Shown in pieces: positions 55,901 to 62,600 of a DNA stretch of 64,000 nt. Below the pieces are notes generated by a model. The model saw only the letters and a program-made list of their open reading frames with translations. It did no database searches and had not been told where the DNA came from. How positions within the stretch are numbered: position 1 is the stretch's first letter; every line of letters starts with the position of its first letter. The stretch is taken from assembly GCF_036244895.1 (NCBI RefSeq), contig NZ_BQKE01000002.1, forward strand, positions 1 to 64,000, in the 5' to 3' direction. Source of the stretch: Persicobacter diffluens. GTDB lineage: Bacteria; Bacteroidota; Bacteroidia; Cytophagales; Cyclobacteriaceae. A program made the translations under genes and the position numbers.

Positions 55901-58900
55901 GAGATGTGGCCGAGCAAGCCATTTTGGAATATACCGATCAATTGGGTTATGGATTTTTAGCATGGTCATGGTCGGGCAACGGGCAGGGCCTCGGAGCGCT
56001 TGACATTGTTGAAAACTTCTCGACTACTTTAACCGTCTGGGGAGAAAAACTCATCAATGGCACCTATGGTATTGCTGCCACGGCCGTCTCTGCTACTGTA
56101 TTTGAGGGCTATAATCCGGCACCTACAGCCCGGGCGGGAGGTAATCAATCCGTTGTGGATTTGGACGAGGATGGTGTCGAACTCATTAGCCTTGATGGGT
56201 CAGGAAGTTTTGATGATGGTGCCATTATTTCCTATGACTGGAGTTTAAATGGGATCTCCATTGCAAGTGGAGTATCACCAATGGTTGAACTCCCCGTAGG
56301 TACGCACGAAATCATGCTTACGGTTACCGATGACTTGGGGGCGACGGGTATGGATCAGGTAACGATAACGGTTAATGCTGCCGATGGCAGATTCAATGCG
56401 GCATTGAATAAACCCGCGCTTGCATCGTCTACCGATGGATTTGCTGGTGACGCCAATGCAGCCGTGGATGGAGATATGAGTTCGCGATGGTCAAGTGAAG
56501 CCATAGATCCTCAATGGTTGGAAGTAGATTTAATCGATACTTTTGTGATTGATGAGGTAAACATCCATTGGGAAGCTGCCTACAGTCGTGCCTATGATAT
56601 TCAGATGTCGGAAGATGGTGAAAACTGGGAAACTTTGTACACTACGTATAGTGGAACAGGTGGCGTAGAAACCATTGCTGTCGTAGGTACAGGACGTTAT
56701 ATCAGAATTTTCTGTAACCAGCGGGGCACGCAGTGGGGCAACTCAATATGGGAATTTGAGGCCTATGGAAGAATTTTTGACCCAAGTAAAAATGAAGCTC
56801 CAACGGCCAATGCAGGGGAAGATTTCGCCATTACCGACTATGACAATAACGGTTATGAAACGGTCAGTTTGAATGGCTCGGCAAGTGAGGATCCGGATGG
56901 AGCCATAATGGCCTATAGCTGGACAGATGCCTCCGGAGAGGAAATTGCTACGGGTATTTCTGCCGCTATTGATCTTGAAGTGGGGACACACATTATTGGT
57001 TTAACAGTTACAGATAATATCGGTGCTGTTTCTACCATGGATTATGTTTCCATTACCGTATTGCCGGCTAATGGCCTGGAAAATATTGCCTTGTTAAAGC
57101 CTGCCACGGCCTCTTCAGTAGATGGCTACGCCGGTGATGGCGACGCGGCAGTGGATGGCAACCCCGGCTCACGCTGGTCAAGTGAATACTCAGATCCGCA
57201 GTGGCTTGAGGTAGACCTGGAAGCCAACTATAATATCTCTGGGGTGGTCATTTCATGGGAAGCGGCCTACAGTTCCGATTATCAAATTCAGGTATCCTCG
57301 GATGCGGTCAATTGGACGACTATTTACGTCGTGACGAATGCAGGAGGAGGAAAAGAGAACCTCGGACTAACCGGATCAGGAAGATACATCAGATTGTACA
57401 GCACTGCTCGTGGAACAGACTGGGGAGTGTCCATTTGGGAATTTGAGGTCTATGGTACTTTGAATACCGGCCCCAATCAACCCCCTGTTGCTAATGCTGG
57501 AGCGGACCAAAGTCTGGAAGCAAATTTTGACACTGGCATGGCTTCTGTTAACCTGAATGGTGCGGCAAGTACGGATGATCAGGGGATAGCAACTTATGTA
57601 TGGACCCTGGAGGGTACCGAAATCGGATTGGGGGTTTCTCCAACGGTGGGCCTATCTGTCGGAACGCACATCATCACGCTTACGGTAACGGATGCTCAGG
57701 GATTAACCGCCTCAGACGACTTGACAGTGGAAGTAACGCCATACCTTAATAAAGCTCCAATCGCCCATGCAGGTACAGATCAAGTCATCATGGATGCGGA
57801 TGATGATGGCATCGAAAGCGTATTGCTCGACGGATCCTTAAGCTCGGATGCGGAAGGCATCGCTTCCTATGAATGGACTTTGGGAGGAACGACGATAGCC
57901 ATGGGAGTTTCCCCGATAGTGGGATTAGAAGTCGGCGTCCATGTGATCAGTTTGACGGTGACGGATACGGATGGAGTAACTGCTTCAGATGAAGTGATGA
58001 TAGAGGTGAAGCCTTATGTGAATACGGCTCCGGTTGCTCATGCAGGTGCAGATCAGACCATTATGGATGCGGATGATGATGGCATCGAAAGCGTATTGCT
58101 CGACGGATCCCTAAGCTCGGATGCGGAAGGCATCGCTTCCTATGAATGGACTTTGGGAGGAACGACGATAGCCATGGGAGTTTCCCCGATAGTGGAATTA
58201 GAAGTCGGCGTCCATGTGATCAGTTTGACGGTGACGGATACGGATGGAGTAACTGCTTCAGATGAAGTGATGATAGAGGTGAAGCCTTATGTGAATACGG
58301 CTCCGGTTGCTCATGCAGGTGCAGATCAGACCATTATGGATACGGATGATGATGGCATCGAAAGCGTATTGCTCGACGGATCCCTAAGCTCGGATGCGGA
58401 AGGCATCGCTTCCTATGAATGGACTCTGGGAGGAACGACGATAGCCATGGGAGTTTCCCCGACAGTGGAATTAGAAGTCGGCGTCCATGTGATCAGTTTG
58501 TTGGTGACGGATACGGATGGAGTAACTGCCTCAGATGAAGTAACCATTACGGTAGAGCAATTTGTGGAAAATCCGTTTAACAGATTGGAAGCAGAAGATG
58601 CCGCTTTGTCCATTGTATCGGTGGAGGCTGATCCAACGGCAAGTGAAGGCAAATACGTTTATATGCAGGGCAGTGGATCTATTAGCTGGACCATAGAGGC
58701 CTCGGAGGCAGGTAATCAAATGGTATATATGGGGTACAGGTTAATCAATGGGGATAAGTCCCAGCACCTGACCGTCAATGGTACCTATATCCGCGGAGAA
58801 CTGTTTTCCGGACCTATCGATACCTGGTTAGAAAAAGCGGTAGAGGTCAATTTGGTGGCAGGGACTAATACCATTGCTTTCAGCGCCTCATGGGGATATA

Positions 58901-59172
58901 TGCATTTTGATTATATATCACTACAGGAGGGTAACTTTAGGAAAGCGGCTAATTTCGATGCCTCTTTTGACTATTCGGTTTATCCAAATCCAGCATCCCG
59001 CCAATTGTGGATTGAGGGCGCAGATTCTGCCACCCTCTACAAAATTATGGATGTAAACGGAACCATCCTGCAAGAAGGAAAAGGTCCGGGAGTGGATTTA
59101 ACCAAACTAGGTAGTGGCATTTATTTTATAAATATTGATAATGCCGTAACCAAAAAAATCGTTAAGCAATAG
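49999..59172 (+). CDS. Giant secreted triple-GH5 mannanase with PKD and CBM domains
   Basis: A 3057-residue exported protein. Signal peptide 1-25. GH5 domain 1 (about 30-430) has Glu204 (WQLTNEAR) and Glu326 (VMEEYDKA). Then PKD 433-525, CBM35/6-like 524-651, PKD 658-751 and 753-845, CBM11-like 848-1010 and PKD 1013-1106. GH5 domain 2 (1110-1411, GH5_8-like: GVNVAHAW, GANAVRIVLTTG, LEVHDATG) has Glu1239 and Glu1334. PKD 1413-1504, CBM32-like 1504-1634 and PKD 1639-1733 follow. GH5 domain 3 (1734-2035) has Glu1864 and Glu1959. Then PKD, CBM32, PKD, CBM32 (2038-2488), four PKD (2493-2856), CBM35/6-like 2858-2975, and a T9SS sorting domain (2988-3057, YPNPASRQLW to KKIVKQ). All three catalytic pairs are intact. 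It should hydrolyse beta-mannan at or outside the cell surface. Confidence 0.92.
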   Translation: MMRKVLFKRLIFAFFLMLCAYDTFGQQAAHLPEGFVYPSGRTFRISDGAGGGNPYYFSGTNNYYLMYKPMNMVEDVLNDMLYLGQKAVRMWIFMDGRSHDGYVLQPEAGVYDEASMQHIDEIMVALQQRGLKAVPVFINYWSDFGGMAQYANWAGTSTTNFYSDPTCKQLFKDYMSMWANRVNTITGVAYKDDPTILSWQLTNEARATSQNLPDMLAWVREMSDYLRTQDANHMITLGDEGLMNLAYDDVSAINGTLTDYQINTNWPYTGSYGDWETVIQMPNISYGTIHNYATDNWGYDLDWGIAWTRYHIDIANKYNVPCVMEEYDKAYKGNWDTQADQERAVVLEAYQQIIRDYDMAGDMSWMLVGRNYFDPVEPGYTLDNTAPVDQIWLYRVKWPGDGHQYSRYDPYTGPALKNHCTLMNQKSGNTGPLKPIANAGEDLVVIDTDGDGSESLSLDASKSFDPDGTIVSYSWTLENEVIGTGATPLVTLPVGNHIITLSLTDNEGQVGTDILAVNVLKGGSRIFEAEAASLTGNTSVSADATANGGSLVKMSSAAATIAFDIDNVPATSANYPVTIFFRSWEANSSNGTRNNWVISSADGKKHDVAFAPSDNWTSIQLNLPLNAGSNTITIEANWGYMEFDYIAVEGILGDGTAANQLPIANAGEDQVVNDTDEIGSVAVTLDGSGSHDPDGSITEYLWVEDGIVIGTTVNPTVELAVGSHTIILTVTDNRGGTAADQVEITVNSGATANQPPVAVAGSDQTVVDFDNDGMATVTLDASSSIDTDGSISAFSWKLNDVEIATGPTASVELPLGIHLIQLTITDDQGAKATDQVEITVVENSGQPLASLIESFESYGTDAALASKWSSQNTGYLSVSLSEEHVTAGTQSMRMDYNIDQPIGVINWNIHENFDDDFNGKDGLAFSFVGDNSGRTLKIDIKEQSGEHWEASTLIRGKEEVFFPFADFVQAAGSSGDGTFEAHNMVNMAFYVSGEAGSGTLYIDNIRADVGAFVNSLPVVKLGGDKTVRDPDGNGSELVTLDASASYDPDGTIVSYAWTDEAGVELANTAIATIELASGVHQITLTLTDNEGAMAFENLTVTVLAPGETLGGFKVAGTQIIDAYGNPFVMRGVNVAHAWYRPRTHQSLIDIAATGANAVRIVLTTGDQWARVDGNEVADIIKACKNLSMVPILEVHDATGWNEKEGAANPDLMLDYWLSADIREAIDGQEEYVIINIANEPMGNSKTNEWEPWHINAINTLRTAGIQHALMIDAPNWGQDWSSTMASAAQTIFDSDPDKNVIFSVHMYEVYESATTVQNYLQEFVNMNLPLVVGEFADTHGPSAQVAEDAIMQYCEEMGYGYLGWSWSGNGSPLEELDIVEGFSTNLTVWGDKLINGVNGITATSVTASIFEDFNPIPIANAGKNQSLVDFDDDGFELVALDGSLSTDDKEIVSYIWTSGAFSAEGAIATMELPVGTHIVTLTAMDAEGASGTDEVTIVINAPTDRFNAALNKPATASSTDGFAGEAYAAVDGNMSTRWASEWANNQWLMVDLKAVFEIDQVVVEWEGAYAKNYSIEMSEDGTDWTSLFATAEGDGGTDVISLNGTGRFIRLNCEQRGTGWGNSVWEFEAYGTIVNPGGNFAPIADAGDNIRIIDQDEDGFEQVTLDGSNSKDPDGDIVSYLWTNANGEEIANEALATIDLPIGIHEITLTVTDNEGTTSTAKITVTISAPGQPVNGFYVEGKQLLDANGNPFVMKGINVPHAWFASRTEQSLIDIAATGANAVRVVLTTGDRWTRVNGEVVADIIEQCKNNALITILEVHDATGWDEQNGSVNPDLMLDYWLSPDIRAAIEGQEAYVIVNIANEPFGNTKTNEWEGWHANAISTLRNAGIKHSLMIDAPNWGQDWSGTMPPAAEGLFNSDPEQNIIFSVHMYESYGNPNAVQNYLQQFVEMNLPLVVGEFADTHGGSGDVAEQAILEYTDQLGYGFLAWSWSGNGQGLGALDIVENFSTTLTVWGEKLINGTYGIAATAVSATVFEGYNPAPTARAGGNQSVVDLDEDGVELISLDGSGSFDDGAIISYDWSLNGISIASGVSPMVELPVGTHEIMLTVTDDLGATGMDQVTITVNAADGRFNAALNKPALASSTDGFAGDANAAVDGDMSSRWSSEAIDPQWLEVDLIDTFVIDEVNIHWEAAYSRAYDIQMSEDGENWETLYTTYSGTGGVETIAVVGTGRYIRIFCNQRGTQWGNSIWEFEAYGRIFDPSKNEAPTANAGEDFAITDYDNNGYETVSLNGSASEDPDGAIMAYSWTDASGEEIATGISAAIDLEVGTHIIGLTVTDNIGAVSTMDYVSITVLPANGLENIALLKPATASSVDGYAGDGDAAVDGNPGSRWSSEYSDPQWLEVDLEANYNISGVVISWEAAYSSDYQIQVSSDAVNWTTIYVVTNAGGGKENLGLTGSGRYIRLYSTARGTDWGVSIWEFEVYGTLNTGPNQPPVANAGADQSLEANFDTGMASVNLNGAASTDDQGIATYVWTLEGTEIGLGVSPTVGLSVGTHIITLTVTDAQGLTASDDLTVEVTPYLNKAPIAHAGTDQVIMDADDDGIESVLLDGSLSSDAEGIASYEWTLGGTTIAMGVSPIVGLEVGVHVISLTVTDTDGVTASDEVMIEVKPYVNTAPVAHAGADQTIMDADDDGIESVLLDGSLSSDAEGIASYEWTLGGTTIAMGVSPIVELEVGVHVISLTVTDTDGVTASDEVMIEVKPYVNTAPVAHAGADQTIMDTDDDGIESVLLDGSLSSDAEGIASYEWTLGGTTIAMGVSPTVELEVGVHVISLLVTDTDGVTASDEVTITVEQFVENPFNRLEAEDAALSIVSVEADPTASEGKYVYMQGSGSISWTIEASEAGNQMVYMGYRLINGDKSQHLTVNGTYIRGELFSGPIDTWLEKAVEVNLVAGTNTIAFSASWGYMHFDYISLQEGNFRKAANFDASFDYSVYPNPASRQLWIEGADSATLYKIMDVNGTILQEGKGPGVDLTKLGSGIYFINIDNAVTKKIVKQ
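57748..58566 (+). repeat. Three tandem 273-bp units (PKD domains) in the giant gene
   Basis: Units begin at 57748, 58021 and 58294, each encoding one 91-residue PKD domain (APVAHAGADQTIMDADDDG at the start, EVMIEVKPYV at the end). The second and third are almost identical in DNA, and the first differs mostly in its first 40 bases. Silent positions are conserved too, so the duplication is recent or is kept uniform by recombination. Confidence 0.95.
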
Positions 59173-59281
59173 TTTAATGTTGGTGGTTAAAAACGCTTAA
59201 TTTCGCCAGTAATGGGGTTTTCTCCAGGTTGGGGTAGAGCGAAAAAAAGTCACCAATATATATAATGTTGAGCTCACTAAT

Positions 59282-59317
59282 AAAATCCCCTACAACTGTT
59301 GTCGTAGGGGATTTTTT
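59282..59317 (+). terminator. Terminator after the giant mannanase gene
   Basis: AAAATCCCCTAC, loop, GTAGGGGATTTTTT. It starts 110 bp after the stop codon. Confidence 0.9.
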
Positions 59318-59320
59318 ATC

Positions 59321-59546
59321 CTGGATTATTCATGCTACAATCCTCGTTGAGCTGCAAGGCTGGAAAAAAGAAGGGATTTTTCTTTTTTCATGTTTTTCCA
59401 ACCTATCCGGCTGCAAATTCGAATTATTGGAAGCGATTTTGGATAATTGCTCAACAATAGCGGAGCTATTCTCTCAAAATGATTGAGCATCACTTCTGCA
59501 ATAATCAAATTTTCCCTGCGAATTTTGGTTTTTAAACACCCTCTTA
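59321..59546. repeat. Chimera of element A (left) and element B (right)
   Basis: 59321-59400 is reverse element A (GGATTATTCATGC, CCTCGTTGAGCTGCAAGGC). At about 59404 it changes to element B (CCGGCTGCAAATTCGAATTATT) and continues to its right end TTTTTAAACACCCTCTTA. The inner ends of both are missing. Confidence 0.8.
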
Positions 59547-59586
59547 GCGAAATCATCCCACAAATTCTAATTTGAATAGCCTGAGC

Positions 59587-59810
59587 TTAACCCGAATTAT
59601 ATACCGCTGTATTTATTAGTCAATCGTAAGTGGCTTATTTTAAGCTTATTAAAACTTATTTTCTTTGAATTATAATTGCCCAAATTTGGGCAAGCTTGCT
59701 TTCTCCTCATTCATCTGTTTCGTTGGAATAAACTCGAAATAGGAAATTATTCCTTCATTTTTTCCGCCCTAAACCTAAACGAGGATTAAAGCATGAATAA
59801 TCCGGGTTAA
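59587..59810 (+). repeat. Element A, full-length copy
   Basis: TTAACCCGAATTATATACCGCTG to GCATGAATAATCCGGGTTAA, 224 bp, with GCCCAAATTTGGGCAAGCTTGC in the centre. Confidence 0.93.
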
Positions 59811-59887
59811 GAAAGCATCATTTGGTTGAGCGGATCACATGTTTTATTGGGCAATTTCCATCAACCCACCAGGCCTTTTCCGGGCAA

Positions 59888-59912
59888 AAAAAAGCCTCTA
59901 TGGAGGCTTAAA
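59888..59912 (-). terminator. Terminator of the leftward 140-codon gene
   Basis: On the minus strand TAAGCCTCC, loop ATA, GAGGCTT, then eight T. It lies directly downstream of that gene. Confidence 0.8.
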
Positions 59913-59930
59913 TAATTGATGAAAATGGTC

Positions 59931-60353
59931 TTATTGATTGTATAAGGCCAGTGCGGTTTTCAAATCTTGTTTGCTCATTCTTCCATTTAGGAAATGCTTT
60001 TGAACTTCAGGTTTGTCCGCAATTAAAGTCAGCACTTGCTCCTTGGAGGCTTTACTCAGGCCAAAGGGGCCAATATGGAGTGGGTATTGCTTGCCGCTTC
60101 TATCCTGTAGATTATAAACAATTTGATAGGAGGGAGCTCTTCGGGCATCCACTTGGATCGCCTGACTGATCAAAGAGAGTTCGCCTCCGGTATTTGCTCG
60201 AATGTAGCGATGCCCACCATGGCATTTTTGATACAGGTCACCACTCCAGTGTGCTTTGGTAGAAATGGTCTTTTGTTCATTTTGCCCTTCATGTGCGCCC
60301 ATGCTGAAAAAGGGCAAGCTTATGAGTCCGAATAATAAAAAATAGCGTTTCAT
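59931..60353 (-). CDS. Hypothetical secreted protein, 140 residues
   Basis: A signal peptide (MKRYFLLFGLISLPFFSMG, cleavage near residue 20) is followed by a small basic, mixed alpha/beta domain. The domain contains HWSGDLYQKCHGGHRYIRANTGG and a C-terminal helical part (SKASKEQVLTLIADKPEVQKHF). One Cys and several His in the first half could bind a metal, but this is speculation. Family not recognised. It has its own terminator and stands alone between repeats, so no functional context is available. Confidence 0.65.
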   Translation of the reverse strand: MKRYFLLFGLISLPFFSMGAHEGQNEQKTISTKAHWSGDLYQKCHGGHRYIRANTGGELSLISQAIQVDARRAPSYQIVYNLQDRSGKQYPLHIGPFGLSKASKEQVLTLIADKPEVQKHFLNGRMSKQDLKTALALYNQ

Positions 60354-60735
60354 TTTGTCAAAGGTTAGGGGGTATGGTTTTTAATGTTCCGTCTCCATGT
60401 TATTTGGGGCGGAGTGTATTATTGGTCTAAAAATTTGGAATTAATCCCAATATCTGAAACTTTCTTCTAATTTCAACGCTATTGCGCTTTTTGAAGCTAA
60501 TTTTCCGCCTTAAAAGATGATTAGAATTCAATAATAAAGGAGGGCGTGAAGCTGTCTTGATTTTCCAGGGGATCAGGAAGACTTTTTTTATTGTTGGTTT
60601 TCACGGATGGATATCTTCCACCCGGAGTGGAATTTTTGAATGGCGGGGGATTCGGAAAAGGTTTATTCAAACTAAAGAAAGGTGAGGGCCATTGGGCTGA
60701 TTGCCCATTAAATTGCTTGGGAGCCTGATTGAACC

Positions 60736-61033
60736 CACGCCAGTTGATTGCAAATTCGAACTTATTGGAATCGAAAAGAAAATTTTGCCATAATGGCGCT
60801 GCTACTTTCTCCAAATAATCCTAATCGAATTATTCCGGCTTAAAACCGCCTTGAGCTGCAAGGCGGAAAAAGTGAAGCAATAGTTCCCAATTTTATTTTT
60901 TTCATCCGAAGCAAATGAAGAGAAGTAAGCAAACTCCTCCAAATGAGAGCGATGAAAAAATTAGTAATAAAAGAAACAATAGCAGATCATTTAATTTTGG
61001 AGTGGCTTGAGCTCGCTGAGATATATCGGCTTA
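60736..61033. repeat. Element B fragment joined to degenerate element A
   Basis: 60736-60830 is the middle of B (GATTGCAAATTCGAACTTATTGG, AATGGCGCTGCTA), lacking both ends. From about 60831 it turns into reverse A (ATCGAATTATTCCGGCTTAAA, GAGCTGCAAGGCGGAAAAA). The section 60354-60735 shows no gene. Confidence 0.65.
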
Positions 61034-61077
61034 AATGGCTTTCATTAAACTGCCATTTTTTACCTGTCAACATAAGA

Positions 61078-61320
61078 TTAATTGTCATGAATCTTTAGGA
61101 AATGTTTTACCCAGGGGTCAATTTTGGAATCTTTGAACCAAACGACTTTCAGGATTTTTTCATCAGCATGAAACCTCCATATTTCAATAAAGGAATATTC
61201 TATACGGTATAGGGCAATGAGGTATTCGCCAAATTGTTTTTCGGTCACTAATATGCCATTAGCATGCACATATTCTGCTTGTTCAAGCGTGCTGAGGTGT
61301 TCGAGCTTCTGTAAATCCAT
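61078..61320 (-). CDS. Hypothetical protein, 80 residues
   Basis: A short cytoplasmic-looking protein (LEHLSTLEQAEYVHANGILV, LIALYRIEYSFIEIWRFHAD, ILKVVWFKDSKIDPWVKHFL) with a clear alternation of helix and strand. Composition and the absence of competing frames support a real gene. I do not recognise a family. The pattern of a small aromatic-rich alpha/beta protein without partners gives no function. Confidence 0.55.
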   Translation of the reverse strand: MDLQKLEHLSTLEQAEYVHANGILVTEKQFGEYLIALYRIEYSFIEIWRFHADEKILKVVWFKDSKIDPWVKHFLKIHDN

Positions 61321-61495
61321 AGTTTTAATTTTCCCAATTTAGTACAATAAGTAATCCCGCTTTACTGGCTTTTTTTGAACGCTCGTTTTGATTGTTTAAC
61401 CTTAGCAGTATGCTGTAAACGATAACAATTAAGGATGACTGGCAATATTGGGAATAATTGATTTGACAACCAACAAAGGAAGGGCGCAGCGCGTC

Positions 61496-61720
61496 TTAAC
61501 CCGAATTTTTCACCGCCAGTTTCAGGGGTTTGCTTTAAACAACTAATTATCAGTATCGTACATTTGTGTCGACTGATTTTTTAATAGCCCAAATTTGGGC
61601 AAGCTTGCTTTCTCTCTCCTCATTCAACTGCTTCGTTAGAAAAAACTCGAAATAGAAAACTATTCCTTCATTTTTCCGCCATGCAGCTAAACGAGGATTA
61701 AAGCATGAATAATCCGGGTA
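61496..61720 (+). repeat. Element A, full-length copy
   Basis: TTAACCCGAATTTTTCACCGC to GCATGAATAATCCGGGTA, 225 bp. The surrounding 61321-61495 and 61721-61932 hold no visible gene. Confidence 0.92.
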
Positions 61721-61932
61721 AAAATGGTATGACATCTTTGTTATTAGGGATTCTTATGATAAACTAATGCTTTTTTCAGGATGTTTCCTTGGGAAAATGA
61801 GGTTCTAATGCTTTTTGTGTCGTATACTAGCGTAGCTTTTCTTCTTATGAAGTTTTTTTGAATCCGGGATTTATTTGCTTGGCGGTTTTTATTTCATGGA
61901 CTGTTGCAATAGGTGCCTACTAATTTTTTACA

Positions 61933-62124
61933 ATGGAAAAGTCGTATTTAAAATATGCAAAGGAAGTGCTGCAAAAATTGCAGTTTGATCCCCAGTTATT
62001 TAATAAGGAAAAAGAGAAAATGAAGCTTTGGCTTCAGGAGGAGGATCAGCGAGATTTAGAGTATTGGGCGCAAAAGCAGTGGCCTTTGTGGAAGCCCGTG
62101 ATGGTGGATTTAGGTCAGGATTAA
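61933..62124 (+). CDS. Small hypothetical protein, 63 residues
   Basis: A strongly helical, charged peptide (SYLKYAKEVLQKLQFDPQLFNKEKEKMKLW, DLEYWAQKQWPLWKP) with an ATG at 61933. The composition is coding-like and it lies outside any repeat, so I consider it a real small gene, function unknown. No membrane segment or signal. Confidence 0.5.
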   Translation: MEKSYLKYAKEVLQKLQFDPQLFNKEKEKMKLWLQEEDQRDLEYWAQKQWPLWKPVMVDLGQD

Positions 62125-62241
62125 TCTAGGTCTTATTCTTTCGGTTAATAGATTCAAAATGAGGGGATTACCGATCGTCTCGTGATTGGATATAAAAGCA
62201 AGATTTCCCTAAGAAGAAATCTTGCTTGTTTAGTAAAAGAG

Positions 62242-62336
62242 GGAGCGTGTTTCAAAGTCATCCGGTATTGCTCCTTCCATGATTCAATTTTCGCACGGAC
62301 TTTGGTTTTCTGGCAATTTCAATCAGCCGCTCTTAA
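62242..62336 (+). repeat. Element B, shortened copy joined to element A through TTAA
   Basis: GGAGCGTGTTTCAAAGTCATCCGG at the left and GCCGCTCTTA at the right with most of the body altered. The closing TTA also opens the following element A. Confidence 0.6.
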
Positions 62337-62545
62337 CCCCAATGATTCCTATTAGAGTCCTCATTTAGCTGTAAGGCGGAAAAAATGAAGGAATTTTCCT
62401 GTTTCAAGCTTTTTCCAATGAAGAGCATGAGTGCAGAGAAAGCATGTTCTCCACAATTTTCCTAATAAAATAAACAGCAATATCAATCGTAATGCGATGA
62501 TAATAAGGTTTATAAGGGTCGGCTAAATCCAGCGGTGAATATTTA
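62333..62545 (-). repeat. Element A, reverse copy
   Basis: TTAACCCCAATGATTCCTATTAG at the left, AAATCCAGCGGTGAATATTT at the right. The centre is shortened (GGCGGAAAAAATGAAGGAATTTTCC). Confidence 0.8.
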
Positions 62546-62582
62546 TTTTTGGATTAGTTTTAGAAAATAAGCTCAAGTAAGG

Positions 62583-62600
62583 TTGAAAAAAACACGCTTA
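62583..62600 (-). repeat. Element B terminus at the stop codon of the efflux gene
   Basis: Read leftward from the stop, TAAGCGTGTTTTTTTC matches the B end TAAGAGCGTGTTTAAAAGC apart from a missing GA and the last bases. Only this terminus is left. Confidence 0.45.

Noticed and set aside
57748..58566. Possible CRISPR-like array
   Set aside because: The repeats are contiguous 273-bp coding units without spacers; they are PKD domains.
422..62600. Elements A and B as CRISPR, tRNA or rRNA pieces
   Set aside because: Copies are dispersed singly, have inverted ends and no cloverleaf or rRNA motif. I saw no tRNA or rRNA gene in the window.
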